From positions 11,589 to 50,320 of the forward strand of contig MHPU01000020.1 of the NCBI GenBank assembly GCA_001820485.1: a stretch of 38,732 nt of DNA, read 5' to 3'. The stretch comes from Candidatus Staskawiczbacteria bacterium RIFOXYD1_FULL_32_13. GTDB lineage: Bacteria > Patescibacteriota > Minisyncoccia > Minisyncoccales > Staskawiczbacteraceae. The notes below the pieces were generated by a model that worked only from the letters and a program-made list of their open reading frames with translations, did not search any database and was not told the DNA's origin. Shown here in pieces: positions 8,295 through 15,772 of the stretch (positions are counted from its first letter, which is position 1; each line of letters opens with the position of its first letter). The position numbers and the translations under genes are program-made.

Positions 8295-8365
8295 AAAATT
8301 TCAAATTACAAGCACCAAATTACAAACAAATTATTTGTGATTTGTGATTTGTAGTTTGTGATTTT
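8295..8365. mobile_element. Solo copy of the AT-rich palindromic element, hppA leader
   Basis: Left arm AAAATTTCAAATTACAAGCA and the following CCAAATTACAAAC are mirrored by the right arm TTTGTGATTTGTGATTTG through GTGATTTT, with almost no centre between. The arms match the ends of the four-helix-bundle element at 27301-27752, including the GCACC pentamer. It lies between the hppA -10 box and its ATG. Confidence 0.75.
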
Positions 8366-8375
8366 TTATTTAATT

Positions 8376-8404
8376 AGTATACCCCAAAAATTATCATAGG
8401 TAAA
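8376..8404 (-). promoter_or_regulatory. Promoter of hppA
   Basis: On the minus strand: TTTACC (8399-8404), 17 bp, TATACT (8376-8381). Divergent from the promoter at 8408-8436. Confidence 0.6.
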
Positions 8405-8407
8405 CTC

Positions 8408-8436
8408 TTGACAATCCAAAATTTTTAGAGTAAATT
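8408..8436 (+). promoter_or_regulatory. Promoter of the 8482 gene
   Basis: TTGACA (8408-8413), 17 bp, TAAATT (8431-8436). The leader is about 40 nt and carries a strong GGAGG site. Confidence 0.6.
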
Positions 8437-8481
8437 AAATTTGGTTTCGAAATTTAAGCAGACCTATTCGGAGGAAGTAGT

Positions 8482-9024
8482 ATGTTTCGCAAAATGCTTA
8501 TCATCGTTTTGGCACTTTGTTGTTTTGGCACAGGATTTAGGCTCTTTTCACATTTTTGTTCTTATGTGAGGTCAAAAGAACCTGCAACTTGGGAATTGGA
8601 ATTACCAACATTTGCAGGCAGGATCATTCCGCCAGAAAAGGTCGAAGAAGGAACCTTTGCCATCACAGTGGATTTTAGTGAAATCGGACACTGGGGTAAA
8701 GATGGCATTCTTACATGGGAACCTTTATTGAGAAGAAGTAAGATGGAGGGTATCAAAATCATCGCTTGGAGATCAGACCCTCAAACACCAGGTGCTTTTC
8801 AAAAAGCGGAGAAGTTCTTCCCTCAACCCCAGCACTGGAACTGGATGTTTTCATCTGGGAGGGCCAGCCAATCCGAAACACTAGGGCAAATAAATATCAC
8901 CCCGCAGGTTTCTATGTCGTGTTGCTTGGCGACTCTAGTGATATTTATTGTCACATTAGTCAGCTCACTGGTTTGTTTCCTTTGGCTAAAAAAGAAAACT
9001 GCCAGATGGTATCAACCCAAGTGA
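8482..9024 (+). CDS. Two-helix membrane protein of unknown function
   Basis: 180 residues. An N-terminal hydrophobic segment (residues about 4-20) and a C-terminal transmembrane helix (about 145-170, LATLVIFIVTLVSSLVCFLW) enclose a roughly 115-residue domain with many Trp and Pro. A charged tail (KKKTARW) ends it. I recognise no family. GGAGG lies 7 nt before the ATG, a spacing not seen for core genes in this window. Together with a -35/-10 pair, its own terminator and a TGA stop, it looks like a self-contained acquired gene. Confidence 0.65.
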   Translation: MFRKMLIIVLALCCFGTGFRLFSHFCSYVRSKEPATWELELPTFAGRIIPPEKVEEGTFAITVDFSEIGHWGKDGILTWEPLLRRSKMEGIKIIAWRSDPQTPGAFQKAEKFFPQPQHWNWMFSSGRASQSETLGQINITPQVSMSCCLATLVIFIVTLVSSLVCFLWLKKKTARWYQPK

Positions 9025-9052
9025 GATAGATCCACGCTACACATACCATATT

Positions 9053-9082
9053 ACCGCATGGTTCGCCCTGCGGTCTTTTTTT
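9053..9082 (+). terminator. Terminator of the 8482 gene
   Basis: ACCGCA (9053-9058) pairs with TGCGGT (9069-9074), followed by C and seven T residues. Confidence 0.75.
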
Positions 9083-9084
9083 AC

Positions 9085-9121
9085 AAAAAAAATCCGCTGG
9101 TTTTTTACCAACGGAATTTTT
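9085..9121 (-). terminator. Terminator of nusA
   Basis: TCCGCTGG (9093-9100) and CCAACGGA (9108-9115) form the stem with one G-T pair. On the minus strand a run of eight T residues follows. Confidence 0.7.
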
Positions 9122-9126
9122 GCAAT

Positions 9127-9198
9127 GTCATTCCCGCGAAAGCGGGAATCCAGAGAACGTTAATTTAACTCTGGATCCCCGATCAAGTCAGGGATGAC
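9127..9198. repeat. Palindromic repeat family A, after nusA
   Basis: A 72-nt imperfect palindrome from GTCATTCCCGCGAAAGCGGG to GGGATGAC. It lies 8 bp beyond the nusA stop codon and before its terminator. Confidence 0.85.
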
Positions 9199-9206
9199 AA
9201 GTGAAA

Positions 9207-10475
9207 TTATTTTGCTTCTTCCGGCTCTTCGCCCTTCTTCTTTTTGGATTTTTTAACTTTTTTTTCTTTTACTGGCTTATCTTCTTTTACTTCTTCTATT
9301 TTTTCCTCATTTTCTTCCTCTTTTAGAGCAGGTTTAATATCTATTTTCCAACCTGTTAAATTAGCAGCTAATCTTACGTTTCTACCATCTTTACCAATTG
9401 CTAAAGATAATTGATCTTCTGGCACAAAAACTGTAGCTGTATTTTTGTCTTCCACTTTTACACTACTAACTTTAGCTGGGCTTAGGGAATTAGCAATAAA
9501 TTTTTCTGGTTTTTCAGTCCATTCTACTACATCAATTTTTTCTCCTCCTAATTCATTTATCACAGCAATAATTCTTGTTCCACGCTGACCAACACAACTT
9601 CCTATTGGATCAATACCATCTTCTGTGGAAGCTACTGCCATTTTTGTTCTAAAACCCGGTTCTCTGGCAATTGCTTTAATAACTACTGTGCCTGCTGTAA
9701 TTTCTGGAACTTCTAATTCAAAAAGCCTTGAAACCAATTTTGGATAAACACGAGAAAGTAACACAATAGAACCCTTTGAAGTATCTTCAACTTTTAAAAT
9801 ATAACATTTTACTCTTTGTCCTGGTTTGTAATATTCTCCAGGAATTTGCTCTTCTCTGTTTAAAAGACCTAAAGTTTTACCAATATCAACATAAATAGTA
9901 GAGCCTTCAATCCTTTGAACTAGTCCAGATACAATTTCCCCTTCTTTAGATTTAAATTCATTTGCAATAGTTTCTTTTTCTGCTTCTCTAATTTTCTGCA
10001 AAATAACTTGTTTTGCAGTTTGAGCTGCAATTCTACCATAATCCTCTTGAGGCTTTAAAGGAATTTCAATTTCTTCTCCAGCCTTTATACTAGGATAATC
10101 TTTTTTAGCATCTTCAATCATTATGTGTTTTTCTGGATTAAAAATAACTTTTTTTGGTTCTTCTAATGCGCCATCTTCTGTGGTTTTTTGAATTCTATCA
10201 AAATCTTCGTGAGGAATAATCTTTTTTTCTTTTAATTCTTCAATTTCTTCTTCTGTATAAAGCATTGAATCATCTACTACAAGCTTTATTTGCCAAAATT
10301 TTGAATCACCTGAGACTGGGTCGAATTTTGTTTTAATTTTTTGTCCTTTTTCTCCATAATCTTTTTTATAAGCAGTTGCCAAAGCAGCTTCTATTGTTTC
10401 AATAATTTTTTCTGGTGTAATTCCTCTTGCTTCTGCAATTTGAGCTAATGCTCTATGAAATGATTTTATATCCAC
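9207..10475 (-). CDS. nusA: Transcription termination/antitermination factor NusA
   Basis: 422 residues from a GTG start at 10475, chosen because the family begins with the helix seen here (DIKSFHRALAQIAEARGITP). The ATG farther upstream (10505) lies inside a palindromic repeat and is unlikely. Domains in order: NusA N-terminal domain, S1 domain (GEIVSGLVQRIEGSTIYVDI), KH1 (GIDPIGSCVGQRGTRI, with KIDVVEW) and KH2 (LAIGKDGRNVRLAANLTGWK). A Lys/Glu-rich tail of about 45 residues replaces any C-terminal acidic repeats. NusA binds RNA polymerase and modulates pausing and termination. The leader carries a terminator-like hairpin (10556-10582). Confidence 0.96.
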   Translation of the reverse strand: MDIKSFHRALAQIAEARGITPEKIIETIEAALATAYKKDYGEKGQKIKTKFDPVSGDSKFWQIKLVVDDSMLYTEEEIEELKEKKIIPHEDFDRIQKTTEDGALEEPKKVIFNPEKHIMIEDAKKDYPSIKAGEEIEIPLKPQEDYGRIAAQTAKQVILQKIREAEKETIANEFKSKEGEIVSGLVQRIEGSTIYVDIGKTLGLLNREEQIPGEYYKPGQRVKCYILKVEDTSKGSIVLLSRVYPKLVSRLFELEVPEITAGTVVIKAIAREPGFRTKMAVASTEDGIDPIGSCVGQRGTRIIAVINELGGEKIDVVEWTEKPEKFIANSLSPAKVSSVKVEDKNTATVFVPEDQLSLAIGKDGRNVRLAANLTGWKIDIKPALKEEENEEKIEEVKEDKPVKEKKVKKSKKKKGEEPEEAK

Positions 10476-10481
10476 TGTACT

Positions 10482-10551
10482 AAAATTCCAAATTCCAAAT
10501 AACAAATTCCAAACTATTCGTTTGTGATTTGGTGCTTGTGATTTGTGATTT
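10482..10551. mobile_element. Solo copy of the AT-rich palindromic element, nusA leader
   Basis: Arm AAAATTCCAAATTCCAAATA is mirrored by TTTGTGATTTGGTGCTTGTG and the following ATTTGTGATTT. The GGTGC pentamer is on the arm farther from nusA. The element ends 6 nt before the GTG start. Confidence 0.75.
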
Positions 10552-10555
10552 ATTT

Positions 10556-10582
10556 AAAATAAAAGTCCGTGGTCAAACGGAC
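10556..10582 (-). promoter_or_regulatory. Possible attenuator hairpin in the nusA leader
   Basis: GTCCG (10565-10569) pairs with CGGAC (10578-10582) around an 8-nt loop. On the minus strand TTTTATTTT follows. It lies between the nusA promoter and start codon, so it could act as a conditional terminator. NusA autoregulation is known elsewhere; its use here is inferred. Confidence 0.4.
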
Positions 10583-10606
10583 AAACTTTCTTATCTTCTA
10601 TATATA

Positions 10607-10635
10607 ATGCTATCAGAAGTGGGTTTTAATGTCAA
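10607..10635 (-). promoter_or_regulatory. Promoter of nusA
   Basis: On the minus strand: TTGACA (10630-10635), 17 bp ending in TGA, TAGCAT (10607-10612). The -10 box is extended by the upstream TG. It implies a leader of about 125 nt. Confidence 0.5.
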
Positions 10636-10641
10636 TATCTA

Positions 10642-10670
10642 TTGAAAATCTGTCAAATTTATGTTTAAAT
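10642..10670 (+). promoter_or_regulatory. Promoter of tRNA-Leu
   Basis: TTGAAA (10642-10647), 17 bp, TTAAAT (10665-10670) with an upstream TG. The predicted transcript starts about 5 nt before the tRNA. Confidence 0.5.
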
Positions 10671-10681
10671 TAAAAAAATAA

Positions 10682-10765
10682 GCCACGGTGATGAAATTGG
10701 CAAACATTCGGCACTCAAAATGCCGCGAGCGCAAGCTCTTGTGGGTTCAAGTCCCACCCGTGGCA
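10682..10765 (+). tRNA. tRNA-Leu (anticodon CAA)
   Basis: The acceptor stem is GCCACGG/CCGTGGC with discriminator A at 10765. The anticodon stem CGGCA/TGCCG encloses CTCAAAA, giving anticodon CAA for Leu codon UUG. A long variable arm (GAGC GCAA GCTC) marks a class II tRNA, and the T arm is GTGGG-TTCAAGT-CCCAC. The 3' CCA is not encoded, so it must be added. No intron interrupts it. Confidence 0.95.
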
Positions 10766-10766
10766 C

Positions 10767-11387
10767 ATGAGAGGGTATTTTCGTAAAACAATTCTTAATA
10801 AAGACAAGGGATTACAAGCTTATGTTATTGGTCTCGCACTCGGCGATGGTAATTTATCTAATCCAAACGGCAAAGCTACAAGATTAAGAATAACCTGCGA
10901 CAAAAAATATCCTTTTTTGATTACAAAAATTTGTAAAGCATTAGAAAAACTGTTTCCAGAAAATAAAGTTTCTATCGTAGACAGAGATAAAGGGTGTGTT
11001 GATATAAGTATTTATTCAAATCATTTTGAAAAATTGCTAGGATGGAAAGCAAAAAACGGTTCAAAATTTGTCCAAAAAGTTAACGTACCAAATTGGATTA
11101 AAGAAAATAATAACTATAAAATAAATTGTTTACGAGGACTCATAGAAACTGATGGTTCAATTTATAACGATAGAGGCTATACAATGATGATTTTTACTTC
11201 AGTAATACCCGCGCTTGCAAAAGATTTTTATGATATGATTTTATCTCTTGAATTTAATCCTCATCTGTATTTAATAAAAAGAGGTAAAACTGCGGAATAT
11301 AAATATAGCCAGCAAGATGTTTATCATATTCGGCTTTCAAAAAATGTTTCTAAATTTTTAGAACTAGTAAAACCAGAAAAAATATAA
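10767..11387 (+). CDS. LAGLIDADG-family homing endonuclease
   Basis: 206 residues with two LAGLIDADG helices: AYVIGLALGDGNL (residues 18-30, Asp27) and CLRGLIETDGSI (121-132, Asp129). Two motifs in one chain indicate a monomeric enzyme. Such enzymes cut a long specific DNA site. It is free-standing: no intein splicing motifs and no intron are seen. Its ATG starts one base after the tRNA-Leu discriminator, with no promoter or Shine-Dalgarno site of its own. Cleavage by tRNA 3' processing would leave a nearly leaderless mRNA. A strong terminator follows. Confidence 0.88.
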   Translation: MRGYFRKTILNKDKGLQAYVIGLALGDGNLSNPNGKATRLRITCDKKYPFLITKICKALEKLFPENKVSIVDRDKGCVDISIYSNHFEKLLGWKAKNGSKFVQKVNVPNWIKENNNYKINCLRGLIETDGSIYNDRGYTMMIFTSVIPALAKDFYDMILSLEFNPHLYLIKRGKTAEYKYSQQDVYHIRLSKNVSKFLELVKPEKI

Positions 11388-11390
11388 AAT

Positions 11391-11423
11391 AAAAACGGCT
11401 TTGAGAAATTCAAGGCCGTTTTG
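11391..11423. terminator. Bidirectional terminator, endonuclease and MBL genes
   Basis: ACGGCTTTGA pairs with TCAAGGCCGT around GAAAT, flanked by A- and T-runs; it lies between two convergent genes. Confidence 0.75.
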
Positions 11424-11431
11424 TTTTATAT

Positions 11432-12178
11432 TTATAAAATATATTCTTCTAGAGGCTCTGGCAAAATTATTTTTAAACCTGTGTCGGGTATTGCTTCTTT
11501 AACTTTAGCCCTAGTTTCATTATTAAATTTTCTTTTAAAGTGAGCTAACGCCAAACATTTTACATTTTGTCTTTTTGCCATTTCAAAAATATCAACTGCT
11601 GCAACATGTCCTTTTATTCTTTCGTCAAACATATAACATTCGTGCATTAAAATATCTGCATCTTTATATAATTTTTCTGGATTTTCATCAAAAGGTCCAT
11701 CCCCACTATAACAAACAATATTTCTACCATTATCAATTCTTATAGCTAAATTATAGGCAGTATGCAAGGTTTTTGCAAAACTTAATTTTAATTCATTAAA
11801 CTGAACACTTTCCCCATCTTTTGCAATCACAAAATTAACTTTGAATCCATAACTATCTATTCCAAAATATGAATGCTGACATAATCTTTCAATATCTACT
11901 TTAAGTTGCTCTGAGCAAATTATAGTTAATTCTTTTTTTCTATCTTCTTCCAACATTCTACCTAAAAGATTTGGCACTCCAAATAAATGATCTGAATGCC
12001 TATGAGTTATATACAAAACATCAATTAAAGAATGGTCTTTGGTATATTTCCATAACTGTCTTACGGCCGAATCTCCACAATCAAGCATTATGGCGGTTTT
12101 TTCTGACAAAACTAAATGCGAATGATTGGGGTATCTTTCGTCAAACGCTTCGCCTACTCCCAAAAATATTATTTTCAT
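11432..12178 (-). CDS. Metallo-beta-lactamase-fold hydrolase, RNase Z-like
   Basis: 248 residues. The metal motif THRHSDH gives H59, H61, D63 and H64, followed by LFGVPNLLGRM, which resembles RNase Z. Further ligands are likely the His in TLHTAYN, the Asp in CYSGDGPF and the His in ALAHFKR. RNase Z matures tRNA 3' ends that lack CCA, and the nearby tRNA-Leu lacks encoded CCA. The protein is shorter than typical RNase Z (about 300) and I see no clear exosite arm, so a general MBL hydrolase is possible. It is last in the apparent glyA operon, 11 bp after the PAP2 gene. Confidence 0.78.
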   Translation of the reverse strand: MKIIFLGVGEAFDERYPNHSHLVLSEKTAIMLDCGDSAVRQLWKYTKDHSLIDVLYITHRHSDHLFGVPNLLGRMLEEDRKKELTIICSEQLKVDIERLCQHSYFGIDSYGFKVNFVIAKDGESVQFNELKLSFAKTLHTAYNLAIRIDNGRNIVCYSGDGPFDENPEKLYKDADILMHECYMFDERIKGHVAAVDIFEMAKRQNVKCLALAHFKRKFNNETRAKVKEAIPDTGLKIILPEPLEEYIL

Positions 12179-12189
12179 ATTTCTGATAC

Positions 12190-12732
12190 TTAATTATTAT
12201 AATTTTTTATTATTTTGTGCGCATGTTTCCTAAATAATATATTTAAAGTAAAGCCCATTATAACCCCGATTACAGCTCCAGCTAAAATATCACTTGGCCA
12301 ATGTATTCCTACAAAAACGCGAGAAAACACAATTAATAAACTAAAAATATAAAAAGCAATTCCTAGTTTTTTATGATAAAAATAAATTATTGTAGAAAGC
12401 GCAAAATAAAAACAAGCATGGCCCGAAGGGAATGAAGCTTCAAGAGAATTATAATTTATTAATTGATTTACTTGATGATTTACAAAAGGTCTTGGCCTAA
12501 ACCAAATTTTCCTAATAATTTCAGCTACAACAAATCTTGTAACCACAGCTGCAATTACAGCTTCTAAACCCATCTTCCAATATTTTTTAAAGTTATAAAT
12601 TAAAATCATTACTAAAAAAACAGCTAAAATATATTCAGAATTTTCTGCCACAAAAATAGCTAGCGTGTCTAGCCATGCATATTTTCCCGCCAGTCCATTT
12701 ATTAAATTAAATAAATATAAATCTAAGTTCAT
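12190..12732 (-). CDS. PAP2-family phosphatase, undecaprenyl-diphosphatase-like
   Basis: 180 residues and about five transmembrane helices. All three PAP2 signature motifs are visible: RKIWFRPRP (residues 74-82), SFPSGHA (100-106) and SRVFVGIHWPSD (138-148, with catalytic His144). Members remove phosphate from lipid pyrophosphates; the small integral-membrane BcrC type recycles the undecaprenyl carrier for cell-wall synthesis. The exact lipid is inferred. Its ATG follows the stop codon of the PH-domain gene with no gap, so they are cotranslated or tightly coupled. Confidence 0.88.
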   Translation of the reverse strand: MNLDLYLFNLINGLAGKYAWLDTLAIFVAENSEYILAVFLVMILIYNFKKYWKMGLEAVIAAVVTRFVVAEIIRKIWFRPRPFVNHQVNQLINYNSLEASFPSGHACFYFALSTIIYFYHKKLGIAFYIFSLLIVFSRVFVGIHWPSDILAGAVIGVIMGFTLNILFRKHAHKIIKNYNN

Positions 12733-13317
12733 TTATTTTATGTAGTATTGCCATGGCACGTGTTCCATAGAAGCTCCCGCGAGCTTTCTCCTTTCTTCTA
12801 TAATATTTCTTATTTTTCTAGGATTATCTACCTGTACTATCTTGCGCAATTTAAAACTATCTTTATCTAACTCTTCTAAAATTCTCAACGATCCAACATT
12901 AAATTTTTTATAGTATACTGGCATATCCGTACTTATACCAATTATGTTTTTGTAAAAAATATCTTTATTATTATCATTCATTGATGGGCTAAAAGACCCC
13001 CTTTTAAAACTTATTCTATCTTTTTTCAAATAATATTCCGTATTAAATATTGTTTGTATTTTTATCATAGTCAAAATAGTATTTAAAATTAAAACACAAC
13101 CTATCACACGTATTACTAAATCAAAACTGAGAACTCCTGACGTTGGCAAAAAAATATCAAATGGTTTAAGCATAAAATGTGCACCAATGTATCCAAAAAC
13201 AAGAACCGCAATACTAACAAGTATTTCACTAATAAATGCCAATGGGGCATCTATCCAAAAAATAATTTTTGGTTTTAATATAATTATGTCACCCGAAATA
13301 GTTGTATGATTTTTCAT
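12733..13317 (-). CDS. Bacterial PH-domain membrane protein
   Basis: 194 residues. Two transmembrane helices (about 25-48 and 63-85) precede a PH-like domain (about 90-170) with EYYLKKDRISFKRGSF, KNIIGISTDMPVYYKKF and VGSLRI, the pattern of bPH2/YdbT-like domains. A short tail (RKIRNIIEERRKLAG) follows. Function in the family is poorly known; roles at the membrane are suspected. It starts 4 bp after the glyA stop and abuts the PAP2 gene. Confidence 0.75.
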   Translation of the reverse strand: MKNHTTISGDIIILKPKIIFWIDAPLAFISEILVSIAVLVFGYIGAHFMLKPFDIFLPTSGVLSFDLVIRVIGCVLILNTILTMIKIQTIFNTEYYLKKDRISFKRGSFSPSMNDNNKDIFYKNIIGISTDMPVYYKKFNVGSLRILEELDKDSFKLRKIVQVDNPRKIRNIIEERRKLAGASMEHVPWQYYIK

Positions 13318-13321
13318 ATTT

Positions 13322-14650
13322 TTATTTAGGAAGAGGGAATTTTTTACAAAATTTTAAAACTTCCTGACTTATTTTTTTTAATTCTTTGTTTACTTTAATC
13401 TCTTTTCTAAAATTCCTCAAATAAATAATTCTTTCTTCTTTTTCTGTTGGAAGTTGATATTTTTTTATTTCTTCTACTGTTTTTGCAATCCAAGTGGCAA
13501 TTATTTTCATTTCTTTTTCTTTCATTCCCCTTGTTGTAATAGCTGGGGTTCCAAGCCTTACTCCACTTGGATAAAAAGGGCTTGAAGGATCTTGGGGAAT
13601 CATATTTTTGTTTACCGTAATGCCTGCAATATCTAAAGCATCACTTAAAAATACCCCGCGCCCAGCACTAATATCTGTTAAATCAATTAAAAGCATATGA
13701 TTATCTGTTCCACCAGAAACAATTTTTACTTTATTTTTTACAAGCTCTTGTCCTAAAACTTTCGCATTTTTGACAATTTGCTTTCCATATTTTTTAAAAT
13801 CTGGTTTTAAAGCTTCTCCTAAAGCTACAGCAATAGCAGAAATTTGATGTTCATGCGGACCACCTTGAACTCCACCAGGGAAAATTGCTTTGTTTATTTT
13901 TTCTCCAAGCTCTGGATCTTTCTTTAAACCTTTTTCTGTTACCATTACCATGCCACCCCTTGGACCTCTTAAAGTTTTATGAGTTGTAGTAGTTACAATA
14001 TGTGCATAAGGTACTGGACTTTTATGAGCTCCTGCTATTACTAACCCTGAAATATGAGCAATATCAGCTACAAAATATGCTCCAACTTCATCTGCAATTT
14101 TTGCAAATTCCTCAAAAGGAAATTCTCTAACATACGCTGTAGCTCCGCACCACATCAATTTTGGTTTATGCTCTAAAGCTAATTTTCTAATTTCATCCAT
14201 ATCTAAATACCCATCTTTTTTCACATGATAAGGAATACTTTTATAGATTTTTGAAGTTATGTTTACTTTCCAACCATGAGAAATATGTCCTCCATCTGGT
14301 AAATTATGACCCATAATTGTATCCCCCGGCTCACAAGTAGCTAAATAAACAGCAAAATTAGCAGGACTACCAGAATATGGCTGAACATTAACAAAAGGCA
14401 CGCCAAAAGCTTTTTTAGCCCTTTCAATACATAAATTTTCAACCATATCTATAATTTGGTTTCCACCATAATATCTTTTACCAGGATAACCTTCTGCATA
14501 TTTATCTGTAAGAATTGAACCTAAAGCTTCTCTTACAGCGGGCGAGCAATGATTTTCTGAAGGAATCATTTGTAAAGAATTTTTTTGACGATCTGTTTCA
14601 AGCTCAATTAATTTTGCAATTTCTGTATCAAGTTTTTTTAATTTTGCCAT
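13322..14650 (-). CDS. glyA: Serine hydroxymethyltransferase
   Basis: 442 residues, somewhat longer than the usual 415-420. The PLP-binding Lys is K225 in the TTTTHKTLRGPRGG motif. Other conserved stretches are MIPSENHCSPAVREA, YAEGYPGKRYYGGN, NVQPYSGSPAN and VADIAHISGLV. It interconverts serine and glycine while loading tetrahydrofolate with a one-carbon unit. It heads an apparent four-gene operon (PH-domain protein, PAP2, MBL hydrolase). The promoter is TTGTTT-N16-TATACT with an extended TG, at 14680-14707. Confidence 0.97.
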   Translation of the reverse strand: MAKLKKLDTEIAKLIELETDRQKNSLQMIPSENHCSPAVREALGSILTDKYAEGYPGKRYYGGNQIIDMVENLCIERAKKAFGVPFVNVQPYSGSPANFAVYLATCEPGDTIMGHNLPDGGHISHGWKVNITSKIYKSIPYHVKKDGYLDMDEIRKLALEHKPKLMWCGATAYVREFPFEEFAKIADEVGAYFVADIAHISGLVIAGAHKSPVPYAHIVTTTTHKTLRGPRGGMVMVTEKGLKKDPELGEKINKAIFPGGVQGGPHEHQISAIAVALGEALKPDFKKYGKQIVKNAKVLGQELVKNKVKIVSGGTDNHMLLIDLTDISAGRGVFLSDALDIAGITVNKNMIPQDPSSPFYPSGVRLGTPAITTRGMKEKEMKIIATWIAKTVEEIKKYQLPTEKEERIIYLRNFRKEIKVNKELKKISQEVLKFCKKFPLPK

Positions 14651-14679
14651 TTTTTTATAATATTAATTTTAGTTATTTT

Positions 14680-14707
14680 AGTATAACACTTTGCTTTTAG
14701 GAAACAA
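14680..14707 (-). promoter_or_regulatory. Promoter of the glyA operon
   Basis: On the minus strand: TTGTTT (14702-14707), 16 bp ending TGT, TATACT (14680-14685). The leader is about 24 nt. Confidence 0.5.
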
Positions 14708-14712
14708 TAGTT

Positions 14713-14718
14713 TATAAT
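14713..14718 (+). promoter_or_regulatory. -10 box of the coiled-coil gene
   Basis: TATAAT, 14 nt before the ATG at 14733; no convincing -35 box. The leader would be about 7 nt. Confidence 0.4.
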
Positions 14719-14732
14719 AGATAAATAAACTT

Positions 14733-15761
14733 ATGATAAATCCACAAGATGAAGCTCAAGCTAAAGAATTTCTAAAAAGAATTGAAATTATCACAATGAA
14801 AAAAGACCTCAGAAAACTGAGAGAAGCTGATGCTATAAAAGAAAAAAGTAAAATAGTTTCTGGAGGGTTCAAAAAAACCTTTGGCTTTGCTCAGGACGGG
14901 TCTACTCCAAATAAAGCAGTACCGGAAGAATTGAAGGAAATAAAAGAAAAATTTGAAAGAGAAAAAATTCTTAATGAAAATTACATACAAGAAATAGAAG
15001 CAGAAAAACAATTAAAAAACTATGCAAATGAAGAAGAAAAGCAAAGAATTTTTATTTTAGAATCTCAAAAAATTGAACTAGAAAAAAAAGTAAAGGATGA
15101 AAGATTAAGACAAGAACCAGCTCTTGTAATGAAAAAAAATGATTTAAATTTAGAAAAAAAAGAAATCGAATTAAAACTTCGTGATTTAAGATCGCAAGAG
15201 GAGAAGCTTGAAGCAGAAGAAAAAGTTATATCTGAAAGAGAAAAAGCTACCAATGTTCCTTTGGAAAAAGAAACTTTAGAAAAAACTAGGCAAGATTTAG
15301 AAGCAAAAATACAAGAAATTGAAAAAAAGAGATGGGAAGTTGAGCGCGAAATATCCAAAGAAGATTCTAGTATTGAAATTGTAAATCAAGATTACAAAAA
15401 AATAATAAATGAAGAAAATGATTTAAAACAAAGAATCACAGATATTGACAAACAACTAAGACAAATATATTCTCAAATAGTGCAAAGAATTCAAGAATTA
15501 AAGAAAAAAGAAAAGGAAGATATAAAAACAGCTCAAACAGAAATAGCTAAAATAGAAACTAAAGAAAAAGAAGAAGTACAAAGAAATCAGTGGGCAAGAT
15601 CTCCATCAACTAGATATTCAGAAAAAGAATATTTAAGAACAATACCAGATAAAGTTAAAGAAAATTTAGAGAAACAAGCAGAAGCTGAAGAAGAACATAG
15701 AAGAAAATTTTTAGAGAATATAGAAACTAAAGCAAAACAAGAAGATAAAAAATATAATTAA
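14733..15761 (+). CDS. Long coiled-coil protein of unknown function
   Basis: 342 residues, almost entirely Glu/Lys/Leu/Ile heptads from about residue 70 to 275, with no signal peptide or transmembrane helix. It is therefore likely a cytoplasmic rod. No named family is recognisable. Residues 45-56 (GGFKKTFGFAQDG) look like a translated palindromic repeat fragment (14863-14907) rather than part of the rod. It precedes the DksA/TraR-like gene by 11 bp and is probably cotranscribed with it. Confidence 0.8.
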   Translation: MINPQDEAQAKEFLKRIEIITMKKDLRKLREADAIKEKSKIVSGGFKKTFGFAQDGSTPNKAVPEELKEIKEKFEREKILNENYIQEIEAEKQLKNYANEEEKQRIFILESQKIELEKKVKDERLRQEPALVMKKNDLNLEKKEIELKLRDLRSQEEKLEAEEKVISEREKATNVPLEKETLEKTRQDLEAKIQEIEKKRWEVEREISKEDSSIEIVNQDYKKIINEENDLKQRITDIDKQLRQIYSQIVQRIQELKKKEKEDIKTAQTEIAKIETKEKEEVQRNQWARSPSTRYSEKEYLRTIPDKVKENLEKQAEAEEEHRRKFLENIETKAKQEDKKYN

Positions 15762-15772
15762 TCAAAAAATTT

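Noticed and set aside
10682..11387. Group I intron or intein hosting the endonuclease
   Set aside because: The tRNA folds completely without interruption, and the protein has no splicing blocks or host-protein flanks.
14863..14907. A third palindromic family inserted in the coiled-coil gene
   Set aside because: The FGFAQDG-encoding stretch resembles a known type of repeat, but only one arm is visible here; noted in the gene entry only.
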